From: Muscardinus avellanarius
Taxonomy: Eukaryota > Chordata > Mammalia > Rodentia > Gliridae
Assembly (NCBI GenBank): GCA_963383645.1
Contig: OY726561.1
Location: 30,112,826-30,176,825 of the forward strand
Direction: 5' to 3'
DNA: 64,000 nucleotides
The translations under genes and the position numbers were made by a program. The notes beneath the pieces were generated by a model, which saw nothing but the letters and a program-made list of their open reading frames with translations, did no database searches and had not been told where the DNA came from. Shown here piece by piece: positions 33,053 through 44,610 of this stretch; position 1 is the first letter of the stretch; each line of letters begins with the position of its first letter.

Positions 33053-36000
33053 AAAAACTGGGAATAGATCCACCATATGATTCAGATATGCCACTTATCA
33101 AAGGGTTTGAAAACAGAGAACTACAGTAATATATGCATACCAATGTTTATAACAGTGCAATTCACAAAGGCCAAAATATGGAACCAACCTATGTTTCCAT
33201 TATCAGATGAATGGATTAAAAATTATGGGAAATACTACAATGGAATTCTAATCAGCAATAAAAAGTTATGTCATTTGCAAGAAAATGGAAGAATCTGGAG
33301 AATATTATGTTAAGTGAGATTAACCAATCACAGAAAGTTAAGGGTCATATTTTTTCTCTAATATGTGCAAGCTAGGAAGGAATTGAAATACCAGAGGGGC
33401 TCCAGACAATGAAGGAGAAATCTCAGTGGATACAGGAAATGGTTTAAGAAAAGGGGAGGAGGTTCTGAGGTTCATTAATGGAAATTCTACCATGGACCAT
33501 GTGTATATATGTGAAAATCCCCATATCAATCTTAGTACTTTGTATTGGAAATGGGGGGAGTATGGAGAGGCAGGGGGCGCCAAGTGCTTTGTGTATGAAT
33601 GTCCTTGTTAACATAATTTATATTATAACATGTTCTTATATTGCACCAATAAAAGCATATTAAAAAAGAATATTTGAATATTTGTTTATTCCTGACCAGT
33701 TAAGAAAGAGGCTATCTTTATTTTTCATTCTTTACTCTTGTCACCTGATAGGAATGATTGTTTTTGAACAATGAATGACTAAATATATGAACAAATATCT
33801 GTATAAATGAATTATAGAAAACAATACGTTGGGGTTATCATTACTATTACCACATGTGGGCCCTGGCTTCTTACAAATTAGAGAGTAAACTCTGATTGAC
33901 TTACAAGCAACAGTGAGGTCCTTAGGAAGGCATCCTAAATATAGATGTGTACACATTTACAAAGCATTTAGGCAAAGGATCTGTCATGGGAAATCAATGT
34001 GTAAAGAGAGGATGAAACCAGGAACATATTATGCGAGCCCTTTCATTTCTTCATCATGCAAACTTCTCACATTTGAATTACGAAGAGTTAGAGTATTAGT
34101 ATGTTTTTGTGCTGCACAGTATAAATTCTGACCATAGGAAAGAGTCTAAAAAAATGACTTTGATATATTCAGTTATCTCTTCTGACCACTGAGGTCCCTG
34201 ATGGGCCTGAAGGCTGAGCACAATTCCCTCATAGGGCAGAAGTGGAATCCTGCTACACAAGGCTAACTATCCTTTCCTCTCTGAGTTCATGGGCACCAGG
34301 CCAAGCAAGCGGGCAGGAATCATTCCATTTGCCGAGTAAAATGGGGTGAAAAGCACTTCTGGCACACTTTGTCCATATAAATTATACTTGTTTGCAATTC
34401 ATCAACTTCTTCTCTCCTTTATTTCCATATGTAATGTAAATGATCATCTTTCTCTGAAGCTCCATAATGATGCACAACTCAAAAATGTGATAGAATCAGC
34501 TAAAAGGGAGCAGATGGAAGTTTTTTCCCTGATATGCATATTCATAAAAATATAGAGAACTCAACAAAAGGAGATACATAACCACTTGTACCCGGGGGCC
34601 TCATGGACTTCTGTACAGCAGTAATTTGGATTTCAGCAACTATTTATTCTTGAAACCTTTATTCTCTCATTCCTGAAGCAATCATTGAAAATGCTCAAAA
34701 AGAAAAAATCTTTCTATATAAATATATCTCTCTTTGAATTTTTGTTGCACCTTAGGATTCGTGGTTTAAGAAATAATGGCTAAATATTTTACTACAGAAA
34801 CATAATTAAAAGACAAATCAAGTAAATAAGTAAAGTCTTCAGTGTTCCTTTAGCAATACCCACTATGGATATTTAAAAGTACAATGTTATACCAAAAAGG
34901 TGAGACAGGGAAAGTACTTAATTATCTGGATTCCATTATCTATTTTTAAAAGCTACCAAGTCAGGGGCTAAGGTGGATGGCCTATATAAATGCACTGAGG
35001 ATGTTGCTAGGAGTTTAGCTGAAATAAAATAATCAATCTTAATAGAAAACATAGGACATGGTTTAAAAAAGAAAATCTTTCAAGGGGTGGCTATAGGTTT
35101 GGGTGGAATAATCAAAGAACTGGCATTCATACCAAAATTAGTTGTTTCTGACTCCCTGTGTCTCTGTCCAATTCATTCCTGCCTTTGGGTCTCTTATTGG
35201 GCTCAGTTAGTGGGAAGCCCCATGGGGAACCAGAGGGAGAGAGAAGAGGGAGGTCAGGGCATTTGTTCTTCCCATGAGGGTACCATGTGCTGGCTGTCTT
35301 CATTGTTAAAGGTCACTAATCCTCTAAAAGATATTTTTTACTTGACTGTCTTCCTTCAGATTTTGGTAACACTTCCTTTTCATCATCTACTAAGACTTAG
35401 CTTAGTAATACATCTGTGTCTTTTAGCTTTCACTTCCTCAAGGATTCCTTGGTTCCTCTACTTTCTACTCCACTCATGCCTTTATAATTGATCTCTTTCT
35501 AAACAAACCTCCTAGAGTTATCCTAATTTGATTTTTCTATCTGTTCCCTATAGGGAGTGAGACTTTAACATCGATCCACCATCCCTCATGACAACCAGTT
35601 ACTTAGCCCATGCTCCAGAGTCCAGTGAGCACTGCTCTGTGACTCTGGTGTAACTGTATTACATGGTTTCAGGTCATTTCATTCTATTTCTCTAATGGCT
35701 TCCATTGCTGCTAACAATCAAGTTGCTTCAGGAACAAAAGGACAAGGATAAAGTATTTCCACTAAGGCCACCAAAACCTAAGTCATGTACTCTTTCATTT
35801 TCTTATTCATCTGTGTCATAGGGCTTTCCCAAATATTTCTTCATTTTCCATGGAGGTAAAAATTCCTGAACTTTGAATGGCTGGCAACACTCAAATAGGG
35901 GATTTTTCACTATGCAGTTTATGCCACTTTAACTGCAAGGAACACTTCCCTTTCTTACTAACAACCATACCCACAATCATTTTGCTATGAAATATAGAAT

Positions 36001-36929
36001 TATCCCTATTAGGTCAACACATATCTACCAATATTAATATTCATACATAACTATGTAATGAAATAGAATGAAGCCAGTGTGTATTTTAGTTGCTTGCCAC
36101 CTGTTGAGAAATACCTGACACTAATAGCTTTTTTAGGTATATGCCAATTTGATCCTACAGAGATACTAGAATTATACCAGAAACTCATCCCTTCTAAAAT
36201 TCTTTAACTCTAAGTTACATTTTATCTGCAATATGACTCACTAACATGAGTCTCTCACATGCAAAGTCTTAGGCTCCTTAATCTCAGAAGAGGTGACTGT
36301 GTAAATGTATGCCCAGATAATTTGCATGATTAATGAAAATATGTTTTAGAATATTAAACATTTAAGATGTTAGCATTTAGTAGGCTTTCTGATAGGAGTT
36401 AAAAGACTATTAGAATGACTGATGAATTGCTACAGTACATTAGCCCTTAGAACAGAGAACGTGTTAGAGGACATTTATGTAACATCCCAACATTCTTGTT
36501 TTTCCTTCCCTCCTAGCCCCACAACTACATTGTTCTTTTGTGACGTGGGCTCAGTTTTTCAGCTGGCTAAGCATAGAACTTCATAGAGTTTTCAGGAACT
36601 TGCAAATTACATGAAAAAATTTGACATCGAAACAAAAACAACGCTATTAATCGGGAGTTTGGGCACAATTATGAGGCAGGTAGTAGAAAATTAATAAACA
36701 AATTCTATTGGAGGAATGAGATACTTCGTTTCATGGGTAGAAGGATGTTACCTCATCAATAAAAAATAAAATAAATATCTTTTATTCTTCCCTGGTCAGT
36801 GACAAGGTTACTGACAGTTTAGCTCTTCATAGCTAGGGGATATAGAAACACTTATTCTTTTCATCTGTTGGGAATTACACTTCAAAATGAAGCTCTACCA
36901 GCTGAAATACTTCTAAAATTTTATTTTTG

Positions 36930-37048
36930 TGGTACTAAGGGTGGAACCCAGGGGGTTTCTACCTCTGGACTATATACTCCCAGATCTACTTTGTGTTTTA
37001 TTTGGAAACAGGGTCTCACTAAGTTGCTGAGAGCCTCACTAAGTAGCC
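36930..37048 (-). mobile_element. B1-ID SINE, tail part only
   Basis: GTGGTACTAAGGGTGGAACC through TCACTAAGTAGCC. The B1-like head is missing, so this copy is 5'-truncated. Confidence 0.85.
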
Positions 37049-37529
37049 TTTTGTCTTTGATTGCTGCAGAGCTTATCAAGAATCTATGTGGTTATTTATT
37101 TCCTTTTTCTTTTAGACTTATAGATGAAATATACCAGGAAATATTGCCATGCCGGTGTTTATATCCCCTCTGGGTAAAAAATAAAATACCATTGAAAAGG
37201 TAGGACCACACAAAAGACCAAAATATATTCTGAAGGTAGGATCAGTAAACTGTTTAATGGCCTTACTTTGGGGGTAACAATTAACATTAATTTGTGTGAA
37301 GTATTATTATGAAGTTATGAGCTCCCACTCTGAGTATTACTTACCAAAGCCTGCCTTTTTAGAAATCATTTTCTTTACGGTATTATTTAGTTTATAACTC
37401 TCCAATACACATATTATAAGGTATTTTTATTTCTGTATTAGTGAGCATAGAGAAAATTATATTACTTTACATTACCTAAAATCCCATACTGAGTCATTAA
37501 TGTACATAGCAAGAGAGCAAGCATAGCAT

Positions 37530-38345
37530 AGTAGGCTGAATAATTGTCCCTAGAGGCATCAGATATTAATCCATGGAACTTTGTAAATGCCACCTTATTT
37601 GGGAAAAGGGTCTCAAATTTATTCAGGTGTGAATAAATTAAGGACCTTGGTGCCCTCCCCCATTTTTAATATGATTCACATAAAAATAAAAGAGAAAGCA
37701 AATAAAAAGAAGAAAAACTTTTGAAAAACATAAAAATAAATTAAGGATCTTTAGATAGGAAGATTGTTATATGGTTGGGCCATGAGTATAATCAAAGATG
37801 TTTATATAAGTGACAGGCAGAGGAAGATTTGATGCACAGAGATAAGAAGGCACTGTAAATACAATAGAAAGATGAAGATACTGGATTGCTGATTGGGAGG
37901 GTTGCAGCTATAATAAACCAACAAATGCTGGCCATCACCAGAAGCTAAGTGACAAGAATTGGATTCTCTCCCAGAGCCTCCAGAGGAAGCCTGGCTCTGA
38001 AGATGCACTATGATTTTAGTCCAGTAATATGGATTTTGAACTTCTGATATACAAAGCTAGGATAGAAAAAAAATCCTTTTTTTTTTTTTTTTTTTTTTTT
38101 TGGTGGTACTGGGATTCCTGGAAGCCCTTCTACCTCCGGGCTACACTCCCAGACCTATTTTATATTTTTGAAACAGGGTCTCTAACGCCAGCGCGGCTGG
38201 CTTCGAACCTGCGCGATCCTCCTGTCTCTGCCTCCCAAGCGCGGGGATTACAAGCGTGCGCCACCATGCCCGGCAAAAAATCCATTTTTTTAAAGCCTCC
38301 ATGTTTCTGCTAATTTGTTTTAGCAGCCACAGGAAACTAACATGG
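37530..38345 (+). mobile_element. MaLR/MLT-type LTR relic, split by a SINE
   Basis: TTGTCCCTAGAGGCATCAG, GGAACTTTGTAAATGCCACC then TTATTTGGG, ATTAAGGATCTTTAGATAGG, TTGGATTCTCTCCCAGAGCC then TCCAG, and the terminal TTGTTTTAGCAGCCACAGGA are landmarks of an old mammalian LTR. A minus SINE (38077-38274) interrupts it near the 3' end, and an A/G-rich insertion lies at 37680-37735. Confidence 0.65.
38077..38274 (-). mobile_element. B1-ID SINE (cttaag-type), young
   Basis: T tail, GGTACTGGGATTCCTGGAAG, GCCAGCGCGGCTGGCTTCGA, and GCGCCACCATGCCCGGC. Its high CpG content points to recent insertion. AAAAAATCC flanks at 38068-38076 and 38275-38283. Confidence 0.95.
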
Positions 38346-38582
38346 CAAGTAAATTATTTATGAATCTAAACAAGAGGATAACTACCCTCTACTCATGACA
38401 TTCACTAGTAGACTGAGAAAACATTATATTAGAAGTAAGTTTAATACAAAAATCTATGAATCTATATATTTTTAAAAATCTCATGCATTTTCCTTTATTT
38501 GCACATATGTTATATTTGTGTGTTCAGATAACTTGAGATTTGTTTTCAACAGGACAAAAACATCCTTCAAAAAATAATGAAC

Positions 38583-38767
38583 TGGGTGAGGTGGCACACA
38601 CTTGTAATATCCACGCTTGGGAGGTGAAGACAAGAGGATCACGTTGGTTAGAAGCCAGCTTTGCTGGCTTAAGAGACCCTATTTCCAAATAAAAATATAA
38701 AAAAAAAAATAGGTCTGGGAGCATAGCCTGGAGGTAGGAGGGTTTCCAGGAAACCCAGTACCACCAA
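38583..38767 (+). mobile_element. B1-ID SINE (cttaag-type)
   Basis: TGGGTGAGGTGGCACACACT head, TGGCTTAAGAGACCCT middle, and GGTTTCCAGGAAACCCAGTA end. Confidence 0.92.
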
Positions 38768-38849
38768 AAAACAAAAATGATTTTTTAATATGACAGTTAA
38801 GTACATACTGTTTCTAGCCTTCAGATGCTTTTATAGATAGATAGAAAAT

Positions 38850-39230
38850 GTTCCCTAAAGAGCTCATTGATTAATGTTCGGTGCTGATGTTTTTGAGTCA
38901 TGTGGGTTGTAATCCAAGCAATGGATTAATCCATTACAATTTTTCTGGGTGGTGGCCAGGGTGGGAGAGTATGGAGGAGGAAGTGGTTCTACCTCCCCTT
39001 TTTCTCTCTCTTGCTTTGGGCTCCAGGATGTGGGGAGCACAGCCCATGTACTCAACCTCTCTCCCCTTCCCACCAACATGCCTTGAAGTCCAGATGCAGG
39101 AAGCCTTACACTAAATGACCTGAAATATCTCTGAGAAAAACTGTGAGCAAATAAATCTCCCTTCTTATAAGTTACATGGTTAGGTCTTTAGATTATAGCT
39201 GCAAGAATTCTAACCAAAAAATACTTTAAA
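38850..39230 (+). mobile_element. LTR-like interspersed repeat, family undecided
   Basis: GTAATCCAAGCAATGGATTA, GAGGAGGAAGTGGTTCTACC, CTTGAAGTCCAGATGCAGG, and GTGAGCAAATAAATCTCCCT then a short terminal stretch. It shares landmarks with 41636-42010 and 60355-60755, including an AATAAA-type signal close to the 3' end. MaLR or a rodent-specific repeat are both possible. Confidence 0.55.
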
Positions 39231-39239
39231 TGTCTTTTC

Positions 39240-40175
39240 TTTTAATTGGTGCATTGTATTCATACATCTTAATGAGATGCAAGATGATGGAGACATACAT
39301 GCACACATCACTCAATTAACCCTTACCCAATTCCCACCCCATTCCCTTCTCCTTCCTTCTTCTCATATTTGGCTTAGTACATTGATATTTTTGCTAAAGT
39401 ACATCATGTGCATTAGAGAGTTTCCCTCTTCCCCCCTTCCATCCCCTCAATTAGATCACCTTATTTGCTCATCTATAGTATCTCCTTCTTCATCTAGAGT
39501 TCTTCCTATGACTCATTTTCTCTCTACCTTTCCAATATTAGGGAAAGCATCCGATTTCTTATTTGTTGTGACTGACTAATCTCACTTAGCATAATGTCCT
39601 CTGGTTCCACCCATTTCCCTGGAAATTATGTAATTATGTTTTTCTTTATGGCTAAGTAAAATTCCATTGTGTACATAACTCATAGTTTTGTAATCCATTC
39701 ATCTGTTGATGGACATCTTGGCTGGTTCCATAGTTTAGTGATGGTGAATTGTACAGCTATGAACATAGATACACATGCCTTAGTTTGATAGTTTGGTTTC
39801 CTTCCTATTGGCTAGATACCCAGAAGTGGTATTGCCAGATCATATGGTAAATTTGTTCCCATTCTTCTGAGGATCCTCCAGACTGTTTTCCAAAGTGGTT
39901 TCACTAATTTACAATCCCACCAATAATGTATTAGTGTTCCTACTTCTCCACATCCTCACTAGCATTTGTTAGTTGTGTTTTGAATAATTGTCATTCTATT
40001 TGGAGTTAAATAAAATCTCAGGATAGTTTTTATTTGCATCTCTTTAATTACTAATGGTGTTCAGCATTTTTAATGCATTTATTGGCCATTTTAATTTCTT
40101 CCTTTGTGAAGTGTCTATTTAGTTCACTTGCCCATTTTTTTTTTATTGGGTTATTTGTTTTCTTAGTGCTGACCA
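39240..40175 (-). mobile_element. L1 3' end, truncated, antisense
   Basis: Starts TTAATTGGTGCATTGTATTC and passes through CACTTAGCATAATGTCCTCT, TCATCTGTTGATGGACATCT, CCAAAGTGGTTTCACTAATT and TTTGTGAAGTGTCTATTTAG. This is the L1 3' UTR and ORF2 end read backwards. No inverted partner is seen. Confidence 0.9.
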
Positions 40176-40296
40176 GTTAATGAGATGCTTACTTTCATCC
40201 CTACCTGGACCATACTTGTGTGGGCTAAAGAACATAATGGAAGTTTAAAGTGTTTTTGTAACTTTGAACACTTTTTGTAAATCAAAAGCACCCTGG

Positions 40297-40331
40297 TGTT
40301 TTGTTTGTTTGTTTGTTTGTTTGTTTGTTTT
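40297..40331. repeat. (TTTG)n microsatellite
   Basis: About eight TTTG units. Confidence 0.95.
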
Positions 40332-41195
40332 TGAAGAGCAAGAGATTTCTTGAAGACCTGGAAATATTTCTCCAGAAACGGGAAGAAAAGTGATTTAAAA
40401 GAATCATGAAATTTATTCCTTTATTTCTTGGCAAATATATACGTAGCAGTTTCTAGGTGCCAGGTAGCTCTAGCAGGATCTGGGAATAGAAAGACATAGC
40501 ACCCATTCCCAAGGAATTAAGAGTGCAGTGTTCTCCTTTGGTATATATTAAAGAAATAAATTTCTATGAAATGGAATAAGCTATAGCAGCAATATAGGCA
40601 AGTGATGTGGAAGCAACATTTATTAACAAGTTGTTTTATTACCAAATAATTCTGGAAATTCAAGATTTTTGGCCACCTTCCTGCTTACTATCCTTAGCAG
40701 TCCGTCTCTGTCTGTATGAGCTTTAAAAGAGTTACTCCTGCTTTGGCACTGGAAGTAAGAACAGAATTAATACATTATACTGGGGAAGTTTCAGATTTCT
40801 TATTCTCGTGGCTAACTAGAGACATTCATAGGGAAAAACATATTGAAGGTTATAGTAGAAATAATTGAACAACTTACAATTCCAGATAACAGAATAAGCA
40901 AATTGTAATGTTTTTTGGCAATAGTTTAAAAAACAACTACTTGTACAGTAAAGGTTTCTTAATTAAAATTTATCCAACTGAAAGGCCCATTTATCTGAAA
41001 CAAATGTTTGTGCTACTGACATCAACCAACTCTTCACATGACTAGCTAGCAATAAACAAAGGAATGATGCTCAATGAATATCAATTAAAACAAATTGCTT
41101 TTAATAAACCTTGTCCTAAAAATATACATTTCTATATGGGCATATATTTATATGTGCACATGAATGAGTTCACATGCCCACACATACACTCTCCC

Positions 41196-41228
41196 TCTCT
41201 CTCCCTATTTATCTGTCTCTCTCTCTCC

Positions 41229-41280
<52 letters not shown>

Positions 41281-41292
41281 CCCCACACACAC
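41196..41292. repeat. (CT)n polypyrimidine tract with CA end
   Basis: About 80 bases of almost pure CT on +, then CCCCCCCACACACACA. The mirror-symmetric purine/pyrimidine run could form triplex DNA. The ORFs on both strands (Ser-Leu and Arg-Glu repeats) are artefacts. Confidence 0.95.
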
Positions 41293-41412
41293 AGTAACTC
41301 ATTTTCTTTAAAAGGACAATTAGCACCGATTGCATCTTAAATATTTCATCTTCATTTTACCCTTAAAGTCCTAGTTTTAGCCATTGTTATAGTTAATAAA
41401 GAGTGGTCTCTT

Positions 41413-41605
41413 TTTTTTGTTTTTGGTGGTTCTGGGGATGGAACCCAGGGGCCCTCTACCTCTGGGCTACACTCCAGACCTATTTTATATTTTATTTGGA
41501 GACAGGGTCTCTTAAGCCAGCTGAGGCTGGCTTCGAATCTGCATGATCCTCCTGTCTCAGTCTCCCAAGTGCAGGAATTACAAGCGTGCACCACCACGCC
41601 CGGCT
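41413..41605 (-). mobile_element. B1-ID SINE (cttaag-type), perfect TSD
   Basis: GGTGGTTCTGGGGATGGAAC, GTCTCTTAAGCCAGCTGAGG, and GCACCACCACGCCCGGC. AGAGTGGTCTCTT occurs exactly at 41400-41412 and 41606-41618. Confidence 0.96.
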
Positions 41606-41635
41606 AGAGTGGTCTCTTAAAGATATCCTAAATTG

Positions 41636-42010
41636 GTAGTTGAGGAAGATGTAATCGAGTCATGAGGATTATAATCCAAGAAGTGGATAAATGCATTGTG
41701 ATGAATTTATCTAGGTGATGGCCCAGTATTGTCCGTGTGGCTGGAGAAGATGGGGCTTGGAGAAGGCCTCAGACTGCAGCCTTGTGAACTATATATGGTT
41801 ATTCCCCTTACTCTCTCTTGCTTTTGGCCTCTATAATGTGAGAGTGAAGCATTGCAAATACCATCTCAGTCTTCCTACTGCTATGTGCTGAGATCCTCCA
41901 TCCCTGGCTTCACATGGATTGAATCTAAAGTCATGAGCAAATAAATCTTCCTTCCTCTAAATTTAGTGGTCAGGTTGTTGGATCATAACAGTGAGAATGC
42001 TGACTAATAC
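41636..42010 (+). mobile_element. LTR-like interspersed repeat, family undecided
   Basis: ATTATAATCCAAGAAGTGGA, TGCTTTTGGCCTCTATAATG, GAGCAAATAAATCTTCCTTC and the terminal AATGCTGACTAATACAG. Same family as 38850 and 60355. Confidence 0.55.
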
Positions 42011-42599
42011 AGTCATTGATAAGACATGAGTTTCAGGTAGAACCAGCTATCTAATGATAAATGGTCAGAGTGCTTGAAATAATAGGCCAGTGCAGAATGA
42101 AAATGTGGAATCTCTTGTTCACAATTATTAAGAATTTTGAGACATCAATATCAGAATATTAAGCCAAATCTAGGTCTGTGTAAAAACACAGCCCTGTGTA
42201 TCAACATGGGTTGTATGTCCATTAAGCAGGACCTATTCCAAGAATTTCTTATTAAAAGTCCCCATTTGGATTCTTCTAAAGACCATACTGTAGATATATA
42301 AAAATAGAAATACCTTGCTAAAAGTCACATTATGATCCTATTATTTTTAAACATGTCTATATTCACAAAAAGGCATTCTTTAGTGCACATTAAAATTCTA
42401 TTATGATTAAAGTTTTTCATGCTTGCTTGATTTTGTGTTTCTTGTTTTGGTCAGCCTCATTCATGTAACTTAGGCAGAGAAAATTCTCTGTGTTAACCAA
42501 ACTGTGGTATTAACCTCCTGGGCCTATTCTAGCTCTTTTGCTTTTAGTTGGGTACATGGGATCAGTTGTAGCCTAAGGTGGGGTTTGGCTGATAAGATC

Positions 42600-42855
42600 C
42601 TTTTTAATTGATGCATTATAGTCATACATCTTAATGGGGTACAAGATGATAGAGGCATACATGCACACATTGCTTATTTAGCCCTTCAACAATTCCCACC
42701 CCCTTCCTCCTCTTTCCCTCCTTCTCATGTTTAGCTTAGTGACTGACTTTAGTATGTTTGTGAATGTACATTAGGGGATTTTCCTCTTCTTTCCTCCCAT
42801 CCCCCTCAGTTAAATTACCTTATTTGCTCATTTATGGTTTCTCCTTCTTTGTTTG
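42600..42855 (-). mobile_element. L1 3' end, 256 bases, with TSD
   Basis: TTTTTAATTGATGCATTATAG, a pyrimidine-rich segment, then TTCTCATGTTTAGCTTAGTG. GATAAGATC at 42591-42599 and 42856-42864 marks a severely 5'-truncated insertion. Confidence 0.85.
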
Positions 42856-43179
42856 GATAAGATCTTCTTTGCAATCCATGTCCTTTTCTGACTAGGTTTT
42901 CCTTATTCTTCCCTGGGATCCTACCATCCCTTCATCTACTTGGTGAGAAGGTAGGCACCCTGGAACTTGGATCCCCTAAGAGAAAAGCCTGAATCCCTGG
43001 CTCATTTTTTTTTTTAAGAGAGTCATTCAGAAATGATGCTTGAGCCATGTTGGAGTGTACTATAACATTAAACTTTATTGCACTAAGCTAATATTTACAT
43101 TACACAAATATTCTGTGTTAGAGGACAGGAGAATATGAGTCAAGGGGCTGAAATACCCAAGGTATCAAGATAGCTGAAT

Positions 43180-43183
<4 letters not shown>

Positions 43184-43228
<45 letters not shown>
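43184..43228. repeat. (GT)n microsatellite
   Basis: About 22 GT units at the tail of a SINE, like 13505. Confidence 0.96.
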
Positions 43229-43424
43229 GTAGGGAATTACTGGGGATTAAGCATAGGACATTTTACCTTTAAGCTATACCATAGCCTTATTTTTTTTTAT
43301 TTGAAACAGTCTCACTAAATTGAGAACAGCCCTTTTAAGTTGCTGAGGCTAGAAACTGTGATCCTGCCCCTGTCTCAGCTTCCCAAGTACAGGAATTATA
43401 GATATGTGCCACCCTGCCCAGCTT
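43229..43424 (-). mobile_element. B1-ID SINE, diverged
   Basis: ATTACTGGGGATTAAGCATA at the tail side, TTTGAAACAGTCTCACTAAA, and TGCCACCCTGCCCAGC at the end. Confidence 0.87.
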
Positions 43425-44417
43425 TGGTGAACAATTCTGACACAGAGGCTTTGAGCTACTGTTTTAGGAACTGCTGAAGTCACTTTGGACTATAAAACAA
43501 TGTGCTAACCAATACCTGTGAGATTATCGTATGGATGTTTACATTCTCATAATAGCATGAATTCAGAATTTCTAAATGTATGCATTTCTTCCCTATGTAT
43601 TCCTAGAGGATTCTGTAACATTGTGAGGACTTCAAAATCCACAGCAATGCATTATTAGGGATGCAGTGACCAATAGCAAAAATTACACATTGCCCAGTAT
43701 CCCCTGAAATCTCACAAATCATTACCTGTCTGCTTGTAGGACTTACAGACCTCAAAAAATTTAAATTACTCGAGGAAGTATTTGATGAAAGGCCTAGAAA
43801 CTGGGCTGACACTAAGTATCTGAGCACACTGTTCTTAAGTATCTCGGGGCCTGGTGTTATTGGGAAGGAAAAGGGGAGATGGCCAGAGTGCTTAGAATAA
43901 TGGCAAGTGTTCCTTTCCCTTTGGCTGCAGAATGTCAGCATTTATGGGAAAAAGTCGATCAAGTACTTACTGGATCTGCTTCATCAAGCATAATTGTCAC
44001 CATGTGACTGGCAGTTATTGGAAGCTCCTGAGTGAGACAGTGCCAGAACCAGTAGCAAAGAACTACCTACAATATAGAGAGCAAAAGAAAAAATAAAGTT
44101 TTTCCTCAGCATAGGAAATCAACATGATACAATGAAAAAAGACGAATTTTAGATTGTGAGAGATTCAGGAACAGACTTAGTTTCAGTACTTATTTGCTTC
44201 AAGTTCTCAATCACCAAATATTAAGTTTATTCGAATGTAAAATGTCTACATTTCAAGGTTGCTATGAATCTTAAGCAAGTAAGGTACCTAATAAAATTTC
44301 TGCAAGATTTTACTTCTATGGAGTTCAATATTATTATTAATGTTACCTTTAAGAATTAAAAGTAAAGGAGTAGTTCTATGAAGTACTTTCAAATTTATAC
44401 CATAAAGAATCTTACTA

Positions 44418-44610
44418 AGCCAGACCTGGTGGCACACACCTGTAATCCAAGTTGTCTTTGGGAGGCGGAAACAGGAGAATTGCAGTTTCAAGGCCAGTGC
44501 ACAATAACTTAGCAAGACCCTGTTTCAAAATTTAACAAATCATATATATGTATGGATGGAGGTATAGCTTACAGGTAGAATGTCCCTGGTTCAATTCCCA
44601 GCACCCCCAT
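44418..44610 (+). mobile_element. B1-ID SINE, older
   Basis: AGCCAGACCTGGTGGCACAC head, CTTAGCAAGACCCTGTTTC middle, and TCCCTGGTTCAATTCCCAGC end, a near-normal box B in the ID part. The minus ORF at 44288-44515 is a shadow. Confidence 0.88.

Larger units (their letters stand above)
31492..33666. mobile_element. Second 5'-inverted L1 with two SINEs inside
   Basis: 31492-32650 is L1 antisense (ORF2 end reversed), interrupted by a minus SINE. 32655-33666 is L1 sense from GCAAATCAAGACTATCTTGA through GTTGGCAAGGATGTGGGG to the 3' end TGCACCAATAAAAGC and an A tail, interrupted by a plus SINE. The inner ends are neighbouring parts of L1, as twin priming predicts. AGAATATTT at 31483-31491 and 33667-33675 is a candidate 9-bp TSD. 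The ORFs here (31655, 32265, 33077, 33338) are fragments or shadows. Confidence 0.82.

Noticed and set aside
35087..35491. 134-codon frame, the longest in the window
   Set aside because: Hydrophobic low-information text from a pyrimidine-rich stretch, with no domain, no splice context and no CpG island.
41064..41335. Ser-Leu and Arg-Glu repeat ORFs on opposite strands
   Set aside because: They are translations of the (CT)n tract.
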